From Anoplolepis gracilipes (lineage: Eukaryota > Arthropoda > Insecta > Hymenoptera > Formicidae): DNA of 64,000 bases. The DNA lies in contig NC_132986.1 in the NCBI RefSeq assembly GCF_047496725.1, positions 184,501 through 248,500 of the forward strand. The letters are read 5' to 3'. The translations under genes and the position numbers were made by a program. The notes below the pieces were generated by a model. The model was given only the letters and a program-made list of their open reading frames with translations, was not told the origin of the DNA and did not search any database. Of the stretch, positions 40,652 through 51,479 are shown piece after piece. Each line of letters begins with the position of its first letter. Within the stretch, counting starts at the first letter, position 1.

Positions 40652-40696
<45 letters not shown>
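40650..40696. repeat. Compound TA/TG microsatellite
   Basis: A TA run of about 20 bases passes directly into a TG run of about 26 bases. Confidence 0.93.
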
Positions 40697-40833
40697 ACAA
40701 ATGTATTCTCGATAAATTTATACGAGTATAAATTATTCACGAATATATATACAAGTCATTTTATTAAAGCGAATACTATTGCTGGAAAATAATTAGCAAA
40801 TAATGTAAATTGCATAAGCATCCTTTCTCTTTC

Positions 40834-40837
<4 letters not shown>

Positions 40838-40887
<50 letters not shown>
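40838..40887. repeat. CT microsatellite
   Basis: CT tract with one GTCT interruption upstream, followed by TTTC repeats. Confidence 0.94.
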
Positions 40888-40902
<15 letters not shown>

Positions 40903-42066
40903 CTCTCCGTGTACCATAAACATAATTCTCCTGAAATTCCAGCCATCTAGTTTCAAATCCTGGAAATACCATCTCTCTAGAAATCAGTGATATTATATGA
41001 AATATTTGCATGTGTATATTTCTCCCGAAACGATAAATGTAAATGTCAGAGCGCAATTAGATGATATATTTTCTGAAAATGCACTTTACGTTGAAGTTTC
41101 TGGTCAATCTATCAATTTCCGCGTATTATTGCATTAAGGTTTATTTTTATTCATCAATTATTCTCCCATCAAAATGTCATAAAAAGAGGATAATCAATGA
41201 TAATTCTGTGACTAAAAGACTAAAACGGGAAATTCTTTCTGAATCTAAATAGAATTTGTCCTTTAACTTTTAAAAATCACAGAATTGATTTTATTTTTGT
41301 TGCAAAATATCAATCTATTTTTATAATATATATATAATTATATGTAATTTATATAATTATATATAATATATATAATTATATATAACTATATATAATTTTT
41401 CGCTTTTTATATATATATAAACGGTGGTATATATTAATCTTAAACCCTTCGGCTTTCCAATATACATACTCTATACTTGACAAAATTGATTTATCATATC
41501 AAGTCATGAATTGTTTCCCTTTCATCCTAAAATGTTTTTAAAAATCTTATTCTAATATTATGCTATGTACACCGTATACGAATCATAGTTTATGGAATTC
41601 GTTAGCCGATTTCCGCAAATGGTAGTTTCCAGTCGCCGCATTGTTAAATCCACATGAGCTTTCGAACGGCATAAATCACATTCTCGGGGTTATATCATAC
41701 TACCCAACCAAACACAAAGGACGTACAACACGCGACGAATCGTCGAGAGGTGTGCTGGGGGAAATTCGAAATATACTCGAGCGCGAACTCGAGGAAACGA
41801 GTTGCAGACTGTCGCGACTGATAAAATTATAACAGAGAACATCAATTCTAATCAGAAGAATATCAGATAAACCTCGGATATTTTACCGAGCTTCATAACT
41901 AATGAGAAATATAAAATGATACTTTGCAATCTTTATTAACGAGTCTTTATTTTGCAATATAAAAAAGTGACAAATAAATGGTTTCTTTTTTTTTTTTTTT
42001 ATATGACCTCGATATATGCAACATATGTTATATATGTACATCCGAATAATACAAATTCCATGCAAT

Positions 42067-42845
42067 ACTACGCAAAAAAATTAAAGGGCCACTTTTTTCC
42101 ATATAAAAGAGGCCAATTTTCAAGTAGTTGTAACTTTCTTAAAAATAATCGGAATAAGATCAATAAAGAAGCATTTCAAAGCTTGAGGTTTCTAGTTTTA
42201 GAATTATTAAATGAATTTCAATTCTTTCTATTCATTACAAAATTACATTGTAAGAAAGCGACGTCCATCGATTGAACAAATTGTTCAAAAGTTTGTCCAA
42301 GAATACCGAATTAAACAAAAATCCTAGCACAAGTTCATTAATTGGGCGTTAAAGAGCAGCGTTTTAGTTTTAATTTCTTTTTTTAACGATTGTTCTATGA
42401 TTTTTTTTCGCTGAGATTTTCATTATTAAAGCAAAATAGAGTTATTGACTTTGAACGCTTATAACTAGTGAAAAAATGATCGTACAATAATTATTAAACA
42501 AGCAATTTAAAGAGAAAAGTTTACACTTTAAAATGTTGCTATCGTTTTTTCAATCATTATTCATTTTTAAAGCGTAATTGTTACTTAAAAATCAAGTGAA
42601 ATTTGCACTTTTTATCTTTTTTTTTTTTTTATTTAAATCAGAGGAAAATTAACGAAAAAAATTCTAAAATTTACATAAACTCTATACATTTACAAGTAAA
42701 AAGCGGTTACTCGTACAAAAGGCCGAAATGTTTTTTTCTGTATATTTCAAAAACTTAAATTAATGATTATTGTAAGTTACAACTACTTGAAAATTGGCCT
42801 TTTTTATATGAAAGAAAGTGGCGCTTTAATTTTTTTTTGCGTAGT
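42067..42845. mobile_element. Inverted-repeat DNA element, 779 bp
   Basis: The left terminus (42067-42136) and right terminus (42771-42845) are about 70-base near-identical inverted repeats. They begin ACTACGCAAAAAAA, share AATTTTCAAGTAGTTGTAAC, and end GCGTAGT. Terminal similarity is high compared with the other elements, suggesting this is among the youngest. The interior is AT-rich with no intact open frame. Placement with mariner-type elements is plausible from general form only. Confidence 0.75.
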
Positions 42846-43157
42846 GTTACGTATAGTTATGAATATCTGAAAAAGAGAGAGACGTGTAGCATTGTTTCTC
42901 TTTCTTGTCATCTGATGGCATATTATTAGTATATTTACAAAAAAGCAGAACTAACAAAGCTCCTAGCGATCGAAGTTTCAATTAAAACGAAACAGTAACA
43001 ACGTATCTCGATTGAGGTATTTTCAGAAATAAAATAAACACGTCATGCACCTCATCGTTTGGATCGGCATTACGTCACGAAGTCAAGGAAACGGCGATAG
43101 GCCGCCGTTACGCTGGAAAGAGAAAGGGAGCGAGACAAAGACCGAGAACCGTCAAGG

Positions 43158-43310
<153 letters not shown>

Positions 43311-43369
43311 TGAAAAAGGATATGCGGGGGCGAAGGAGGAGAGGAGAGTGGGCGCGAGAGAGATGTGAC

Positions 43370-43910
43370 GCGTGGCATCACGTGGTGTATTGATCGTTGC
43401 GCAGCATCCACGAGAGCCATTCCGGCTGCCAACCTTCCTACCTACCCCAAGCATTACTATCCCTTTCCCTCGCGTCCCGTCTGCAGTCGCTTCGCCTCAC
43501 CCCCGCTCTTTCTTTCCCCATCACCCTTTCCATTCACTCGCTTTTCCCCTCCACTCCTACCCCCCGCGCCCGCGCCCCCATTCTCCGTCGACCTCCGCTT
43601 CTGCAACTGCACCCCTTGCGTCCACCATCCCTCGCCGTCGTGCTCCTCGACCCCTCTTGACGAAACCCCGTCAGACATCCATCGTCGTGTATCCAGCGAG
43701 TTAATTATTAAATGCATCGTCGTGCCTACTCCCACCTTCTCACGGCGCACACCCTCTTTTCACCCTCATCAGCTCGCATGAAGCCTCTCTTTCTCTTTCT
43801 CTGTCTCTTCTCCCGGCCCCCCCGCCCCTCCCCCTTCCTGCCGCCACACCCCGGCGACAAGACACGGTTCATCTAGAATTTTCGGCTCGCGCTTCCGTGA
43901 TTCGCAGGTT
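43370..43910. other. C-rich pyrimidine-skewed GC island
   Basis: The plus strand is very rich in C and CT (for example 43490-43600 and 43800-43850). It directly follows a 147-base GA tract, so strand composition flips from purine to pyrimidine. Long proline/serine-rich open frames on the plus strand follow from composition and have no recognisable motif. Confidence 0.6.
43812..43834 (-). other. G-quadruplex motif on minus strand
   Basis: Four C runs (3, 7, 4 and 5) with 1-2 base spacers, giving a compact G4 on the complement and an i-motif on the plus strand. Confidence 0.6.
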
Positions 43911-44969
43911 TAACCGTCAAAGCGAGTGTAAAATTGCTTTCATCACCTCTCAACTGCGGTCCTAAAATCTGTCAAATGTATGTATATGTTAAATTTTTTT
44001 AAATAATTTTCTTATACGCAAGGAACTGTGTTCAAGACCTGTCAGGCGAAACTCATTACGAGATTACAAAATTGAAAAGCACAGTTTTTTTTTTACACGT
44101 TTTCATTTTTCAGATTAAAAATTTAGCGAGAATTTGCTCGTCAAAATTGACAATATTCAAAATGACATTGTATAAAATTGTTACAGCGTAATATATATTT
44201 TTTTTTTTTACCGATTTATTCTATTTTCCCAAAAGGTGTAGTAATGTACAGTAACTTGAAAAGTTTCGCTGACGGAAAAAGATGAAAAATGATCCGACAT
44301 TTATCGTTGTGCACGTAGACAGTGAACTATTTAACATGTCAACTTGCTTTAGAAAGTCCATGATACGCTTCGTGTTTTATTCGCGATACAACTTCGATTG
44401 TTCAGCATCTAGTAAATATCAAAATACGAATGATATACGTCCTTTATGTATGTATATACAGAAGCTTTCTAGCAAATGGATTCTTTTATTTCGAAAGGCA
44501 TTATCTATTTATTATTAAATATGACCAGGGAGAAAATGATTATGCATTTCTTTTATATAGGCTGGTCCACTTGAATCGATCATCTTAAATTAACGGCCTT
44601 GTTTTAGATGTGAGAAAATACATACATACTTCAGACACACAAATATATTGCGTATCAAATGTAAATAATGGAAGTACATATTTTCTTTTCCTGACAAAAA
44701 ATGAAAATGTGATAAAGTAACGATAAATTAATTTGTTGTTAATATCGCGACGTGTCACAGCTGTTGTAAATACTTTTTTTGCAACCGCGGTATATAATAT
44801 CGTTGTACTTGTTTAAATGATGAGTATTGACTTGACCCGATTTCAACGGAAATATACGGGGATGTATTTACGTGAAAATGTACGTCGCCAGCCACGCGTG
44901 AAACGGTCCAAATACGGGGAGAGTGATCGCGTATAAATTTTCGCACGGCGTGGAGAGACAGAGAAAGAT

Positions 44970-44975
<6 letters not shown>

Positions 44976-45044
<69 letters not shown>
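44976..45044. repeat. GA microsatellite (69 bp)
   Basis: Perfect GA tract preceded by imperfect GA-rich sequence from 44952. Confidence 0.95.
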
Positions 45045-45048
<4 letters not shown>

Positions 45049-45423
45049 ATCGCAAATTAATTTTAATCACAGGGCGCGACACACAAAACCAAATCCCCGT
45101 TGGCGATTAGTCATCGAGAAATGACTGAATTATCAAATTTAGCGCACGAATAGCACGCTATTCTTTTTATATTAATTTTTGTATTTTGTGGATGTATAAA
45201 CTTTTGCGTAAAATGCAAAATTGATAGCAAAATTAAATGTTATCTGTTTGTAACAGTCATAACGTATGAGTTAATTGCGGAACAAAATAAAAAAATATAT
45301 ATCTGGATTTTGTATCCGAAAAAACAATGATCGCATACAGAGAGTATTCCTCGCCCTCCCCCCTCCCCTTATATATTTTTTAATAACTAAATAATTTAAA
45401 ATCAATGCTTCCATTTGGAGTTT

Positions 45424-45446
45424 ACTTCAACAAAAGTTTTGTTGAA

Positions 45447-45491
<45 letters not shown>
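45424..45491. repeat. 25-base palindrome joined to a TA microsatellite
   Basis: ACTTCAACAAAAG followed by TTTTGTTGAAGT is a palindrome with 12-base perfect arms and one central base (45424-45448). It runs directly into 43 bases of TA. Confidence 0.9.
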
Positions 45492-45494
<3 letters not shown>

Positions 45495-45749
45495 TTGTAA
45501 TAACTGAGCTTCAAATAAAAATTTCACTTTCAAATTGGAATAAATTCAAAGACGTAAAGTCAATTAAAAAAAAATATAATTTTATTATTTTGTTCTTTGG
45601 TCTATAGAGAGTTTTAATTCATTACAAAAAGAAAAACCTTTCCTTTTTAACAGCGTTGATAAAAAATCGAAATTCCAAATTAAAGAAAACTGTCATTGAA
45701 AAAGAAACATTCGTTGGAAATACGAATATGCGTAGCGTTGAAAAATTTC

Positions 45750-46260
45750 GCCATTTTACATATCGCAGCATCAATTGTGGCGTATCATCAGTCTGATAAT
45801 TGCGAGAGCTGTGTTTTAGGTCAACCAGACGCCAATAGGGAACACACGTCAACTACAGGTCATCGGTGTACATGCGCACTCTTACCGAGAGCTACTAATC
45901 AAAGTGCCACAACATTGTATCGCACCCTGATGCCAAGAACATTACGCCTCTCTCTGATGCCGAAATGGCCAAAATGTTGCTCGTCACAGAGACGACAACA
46001 TGATGTATCCTCATCGTTGCGCGAGCGCGTAAACATTAAATTCGCCATAACGACTCGCTGCGAATCAATTTGTCCGATGTTTAGAGGTGGATCTTATCAA
46101 AGGTGCGTTTCGCATCAAAGCTTTCTACTCTACTAAAGCTACTCAAACCTCTCGCCAATTACGCGACAGCCATCATCAATCATACGGCGGGTATCGTCGC
46201 TTTTGCCAGAGCAATTTGTTGAGACAGAACATGGTCTCTATTTATGGAGAAAATATGACG
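45750..46260 (+). pseudogene. Decayed coding-like stretch, identity unknown
   Basis: All three plus frames contain protein-like segments that hand over to one another between stops. Examples are 45696-46136 in one frame, a segment rich in Leu/Ala ending near 46230 in another, and 46087-46269 in the third. This pattern fits an old coding sequence broken by frameshifts and stops, such as a transposon or an endogenous viral gene, but I could not assign it. It sits in GC-balanced sequence between AT-rich flanks. It could also be ordinary non-coding DNA with long chance frames. Confidence 0.15.
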
Positions 46261-46827
46261 ATATCGTGATAGAGCATGAAATTCAATGAAAGAAATCGAA
46301 TGAAAAGACAGCATATTAAATTGATCAACTCGGCGCATTAGTAATATTCAATTATTACATATCAATTTTTAAGATTAATAATAAGAGAGGAAGAGAGGAA
46401 AGCAGTCCCCTCCCTTTCTAATTCAAAATAAATTTCTTTTTAAATGTATGTTTATAACAAACGTTTCTTGATTAATTATAAAGTATTACTCTCTGTTGTA
46501 TACTTAAAAATTTATATTTTCAGAATAATCAAAAATCAGAATAATTTTAATACTATAATCCTTGTAATAGAGTGTGTGTGTGTGTATTATTTTTCTAAGC
46601 ATCAAATATTTGTTTTTGTTCCTTGCATAATTTAATTTACAAAGCTATCGCAAATTCTTCTTTCGTGGAAGAGTAATCCACGTAAGCTAGAAAAAATCCA
46701 AAAATCCAAAAATCCCCCAAAAAACTCGATAGAGAGAGACAACAGCAAGTAAACCTCTGATTGATTACAGATACGTGTATACAATAAAAACGATCAGAGA
46801 GCGCATCTACCGAGAGATCTACGAGAG

Positions 46828-47070
46828 ATGCAGACTGTTCCGGTAGAACAAAGAACAAAGCTGGTTACTCACCCCCTCAGGCCGAAAGCCCTCTTTGCCA
46901 GCTCCAGCTTGAAGACACTCGGTCAAGAAGCAACGGAAGCTCGAGTCTCACCTCCTTATGACGATGCCTGCAACGAAAGAAGGGCGATACGGTCTTTAGA
47001 TCCAGTAGTCGTAGGTTTTTTTCTCACTATCGCGACACTGCCGTTGTTAACTGTGCTTTCTTATGTGACG
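46828..47070 (+). CDS. Possible first coding exon with a hydrophobic C-terminal segment (weak)
   Basis: An 81-codon open frame starts at ATG 46828 and reaches a donor-like GTAAGA at 47071. The last 20 or so residues (from VVVGFFLTIATLP on) would form one membrane-like helix. The block is less AT-rich than the flank upstream. No downstream exon was identified and no homology is recognised. A GA microsatellite follows 160 bases later. The call rests only on the open frame, the donor and the hydrophobic run, and chance is a real alternative. Confidence 0.13.
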
Positions 47071-47229
47071 GTAAGAAAAAAAGGGGGTTAAGAGAAAACG
47101 AAGAGAAAGAGAAACGATAGGGATTCTCCTGCGAATTTACTCAACCGTGACAAGACTGCAAACGCGTTCAATCGAAAGCAACGTCGCGTCGGTCGACGGC
47201 GACAACAACCTTGTACGTCTCTCTTGAGA

Positions 47230-47231
<2 letters not shown>

Positions 47232-47281
<50 letters not shown>
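47232..47281. repeat. GA microsatellite (50 bp)
   Basis: Perfect GA tract next to CTCTTGAGAG, a small inverted repeat. Confidence 0.95.
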
Positions 47282-47288
<7 letters not shown>

Positions 47289-47729
47289 AAAGGGGGAACA
47301 AACTAACTTTAGAGTTAAGGACCCGAGCGAAATGGAGGAGAAGACAACGAATGAGCGAAGACGCGAGTACGATGCATTTTGCGCGCGTCGAAACTGCCTC
47401 ACACGAGTGCGGGATACAGGCAAGGAAGGGAACAATGATCTTGGACACGTTGCCAGAAAGAACTCTGGCCGACCAATCGCCATTCGTAAATTTACCTCCC
47501 CTGATGAATAGAGATCGCTGTCCCTCGGCCAACTGGGACCACCCGGCGAGAATGACGCTAATAGATCACTTAGATAGAGCACCGAACGTAGATTAAAGCG
47601 CTTAATGTCGGGGTTGCGTGGCTAACCGTGTTTTCTTTAACGCACTACTTATATATCGATAATCGGACGACCTTATTCCTGCTACTTATTTTTCCAATCG
47701 TCGTCTGAAAATGCTTTTATCCGAGAACT

Positions 47730-47730
47730 A

Positions 47731-47762
<32 letters not shown>
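47730..47762. repeat. CT microsatellite, imperfect
   Basis: CT tract with a TTTC interruption at its start and an ending CTCGC. Confidence 0.9.
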
Positions 47763-48115
47763 GCTTTCTTTAATCGATCAGAAAATTTATTAATAAAAGA
47801 TGGCACGTTAGATCTAACAATAAGACTTGGGTCAAGTGAAAAACAACTTAGGACAAGAGTCTCTTATGCAAGAGTAGTCGAAAATTTTTGATGAAACGAT
47901 GGACACGCCGTGCTCCTCGACTCGTAACAAGCACGAATGGTTCCCATGAGATATCGCGATAATAAAGAGCTAAAGCTCGAGTAGAGCTTTATAGTGGCGA
48001 TGGACAACGGTTGGGAAGAATTAGATTAAAGAAAGATAACTGCATCATAATCTTCAATCTAAGAAATTCCCCATGGAAATTTCTCGCCACTCGTGATCTT
48101 TTTATACGAAGGGAG

Positions 48116-48151
<36 letters not shown>

Positions 48152-48377
48152 CATTGACCAACCATGGACGCGTTTCTATTTTCTACTTTGCATCTAAGAT
48201 CGAAGGTGAAATTTTTTTATACTTATTATTAGATAGCGCATCTAGCTAAATATTATACGTAGATACGAATTTCGGTCAACAAGACAAACAGATTGTTTTA
48301 GATCTTTCAATTTGATTTTCAATTTTCAATTTTGCCAAGCATAAATTCGCATTCTAAGAGTACTCTTTGATCCAAGA

Positions 48378-48403
48378 GCTATTTCGCTATTTCGCTATTT
48401 CGC
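48378..48403. repeat. Nonamer tandem repeat, three copies
   Basis: GCTATTTCG is repeated with period 9, nearly three full units, inside otherwise unique sequence. Confidence 0.85.
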
Positions 48404-49219
48404 ACTTGGTTCATGGCCCTGGAAGTTAGTCTATTTGCGTTACCACCGATAACGCGAGAACAATGTCGGATTTTCGTCGATGCTATATCATCACTATATC
48501 TATGCACCGAGTGTCACAGGAGGATAATAATACAATACAGTCACAAATACTAGCGCAGCCTTTGCTCGTATTCAGCTGGCTTATTCGAGAACAAATTAGA
48601 CAGTACTGCTAATAAACATCCATATCGTCGCACATACACAAAATACACAATTTCTTGAAAATTATTATTTTTCAATTAAGAAATTTTAACTTGCGCAAGT
48701 TAATCGGTTGGATTTAATTTTAATCCTCTTATTAAGTAGCAAGTGTCGCGTTACATTTGAGAAATAAAATATTTAAGAGAAAAAATATTCTAAATGAGAT
48801 AAAAATAGCAATTTGCGTTTAAACAGCATTCAAAAATAAAATTTTATTGTCTAGTTTATCGCTTATAAAACTTATTGTTAGAATGTAAATCAATTTTTCA
48901 TTAAGACAGGAAATCAACTTCAAATTAAACATTAAAGAACTTTAAGTAAAAAGAAAAATATATAAATAATTGAACAAACACTCGTCAAATATACTATTTA
49001 TATTTATATTTTTCTGTTTCGCGCGTAAAATTAAAACTACACCGAATCTTTAGACGCTGATAAAAATTCTACACGAACCAATTTTTCAGCTCTTTCATGT
49101 CGCGATGTTTCAAGTTACAACGAAGCATTTCACCTCCGCTCAAGATCTCTTTGAAGTCAAATCCTTGCTAAGTCACCGCGGAAGAAGACTGAAATGATAA
49201 CCCCGGGGGAGTAAGAAAC

Positions 49220-49354
<135 letters not shown>

Positions 49355-49640
49355 CCTATAATACATCCCATGGCATCTTATGATAGACATAAATTGTTCA
49401 GGCTCCGCGTTTCCCAATCTTATGTCATCGAATCTTTATGAATTAATTACGAGGGATAGATCTCTCTTTCCTATTAATACTATAATAATCTTTAATTCTG
49501 TATTAAGACATTAAATTTGACGACAATCAAAACTCGAAAACGCCAAGATATGGAAAGAGAAATTTAAATAAAAATATTATACAGTTTTGATGTCACAAAA
49601 ATTAGCATAATTTTTCTTAACTTAAAAGATCAACTATATA

Positions 49641-49988
49641 CAGAAAGTTTTTAATTAAATGGCCAAACTTGAAGTATTTATTTAGGATCTCAAAACAAAA
49701 AACATTTTCCCTGAAAGTATGCTTGCAAATAACGCTTTGTTCAAAAGATGTTGACTTCTCAAGTTACGGTTAGAAATGAATAATATCGAAACAATTTAGA
49801 TTTATCCTCTTATTGCTTTATAGTAACTGAATATAAGTCCAACAACAAGGATCTTTAAAATAAAAAACGAGACATTTCGATATTATTCATTGCTATAGTT
49901 CTCAAGCATACTTTCGGAAGAAATTTTTGTTTGCTTTACGTACTAAAAACATTCTTCAAGTTTGGCCATTTAACTTGAGAGTATTCTG
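49641..49988. mobile_element. TA-flanked inverted-repeat element, 348 bp
   Basis: The ends are CAGAAAG on the left and TTCTG on the right, each next to TA. The arms carry AATGGCCAAACTTGAAG and its complement, GAAAGTATGCTTG and its complement, and AATGAATAATATCGAAA and its complement, over about 160 bases per side. It has no coding capacity. This is a classic non-autonomous hairpin element. Confidence 0.75.
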
Positions 49989-50925
49989 TATAGATCAAAT
50001 GTGACTGTACAACAAAAAAATTCTCTGAACCAGAAAAGAAACAGAAAAAGTTTTGATTATAAAATATACTTAAAAGTCTGGATTATTACAAGAATGTAAA
50101 TATGTATTAATTAGTCTAACGGAATACATATTGTTCGTAAGTTTATATAGATAAAGAAAAGCGAGAAAAGTCGCGTTACCCGATATCTCGATATGACACT
50201 AGATTGTAATTAAACGTTCATTAACGTTGATTATGTAATTTTGCATCGTACATAGTTTGCGATAAGAAACTCACAATCGGTAGATTAAAAATGTGGGGCG
50301 GGAAGAAAAAAGGAAGTTGTAAGAGAAATATTTTAATCGCCAAGAACGTTCTAAATCGAAGCGTGTATTAGCATGTGGCGTAGAGGGATGATTATGGAAA
50401 AACTAAATTTAAATCTAAAACGCGACGTTGTGTGTATGCATATCAGGGTAAACATATCAGCGTGTCGCAAATATCCCGGGAGGATGCGTTCGTCGCATGG
50501 CAGGATGGATAATCGATTAAGTCGAGGTATATCCACTTATCCGCTTGCTCTCACACCCTACAGAGCGCAAATTCCAGAATCTCAAAGAGGCCGATACACG
50601 AAGTACCACCTTAAGACGGGACGGATACACCGCTCAATTTGCACGGATCCTTGGTTAAGCTTCCAAAGTGATAACCGATCCGCTAGATGCAGCCGGGGTG
50701 GATCACCAAGTTCTATAGCGCATCCTATTATCCGCAACCCCTATATCCCCGGTAAAACGCGCTTCGACGAATAATTATCACTTACCTACACATCGTGTAC
50801 TCAAGTTATCCTTCAACGTCTGCTTGTGTTTATTTACATGAAAAATGAGCGAAACAGATGTGCAAAACCATTAAAAATTATTGGAAAATTATTGCGCGAA
50901 ATTCTCAGTAATGAACCAAACAAAC

Positions 50926-51478
50926 CGTACAGCGCGAAATAATGCTAAAACATTATTGCATGAATATTTCAGTAGTGCGAAATATTATACAAATATTGCA
51001 AATACTATAAATTTAATATTTTATTGGAGATATTGCAAAATATTACTGCTATATTATAATGCAATTACATATTTTTCGCCAGTTCGTTCGCTTGCTATGC
51101 GTTATCTATTTCATATTCAAATTTTTTTCACAAGAATATCTAAAACCTGCCAACGCAGCTAGCAACGTTAAATATATTTTTCCATCAGCTTAATTTCTCA
51201 TACAATCCTAACGCATAAAATTCAAATATAGAACTACGTGTTTAAAAATAAATAATTGAAAACAAAGTATTACGCGAGTAAGAAAGTTTTGCAATATCTT
51301 GTAAATATTGTATTCACGTTGTAGAAATAGATATGCAATACGATTTGAAATATTAGCATAACACATAGTTTGGGAGCGGACATGTCTACGAATTGTGGCA
51401 AGCTTTCAAAAGTATCGCATGCAATATTCCAATCTTGCAAAACATCAATATCCCCGCAATATTCCATCAATATATCGT
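50926..51478 (+). repeat. Dispersed repeat, copy B (about 553 bp)
   Basis: This is the second copy of the repeat at 37301-37795, in the same orientation. It carries additional sequence around 51065-51165 that copy A lacks, which accounts for most of the length difference. Edges are approximate, since similarity fades in AT-rich DNA. Confidence 0.7.
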
Positions 51479-51479
51479 A

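Larger units (their letters stand above)
38500..42060. other. Gene-free, mostly AT-rich segment
   Basis: 38.75-39.1 kb and 39.9-40.6 kb are balanced with short unrecognised frames. 39.35-39.75 kb is AT-rich and transposon-like in style but has no visible termini. 41.3-41.4 kb is a long run of ATATAATTATAT words. Confidence 0.5.
47283..49200. other. Gene-free unique DNA
   Basis: Balanced DNA to about 48.6 kb (including the nonamer repeat and a poly-A tract), then AT-rich. No exon was recognised. Confidence 0.5.

Noticed and set aside
43365..43781. Pro/Ser-rich frame of 138 codons
   Set aside because: The C-rich strand naturally lacks stop codons; no motif, signal or splice support was seen.
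50373..50774. 133-codon frame
   Set aside because: GC-balanced DNA gives long chance frames; it is rich in Arg/Ser without pattern and has no convincing flanking splice sites.
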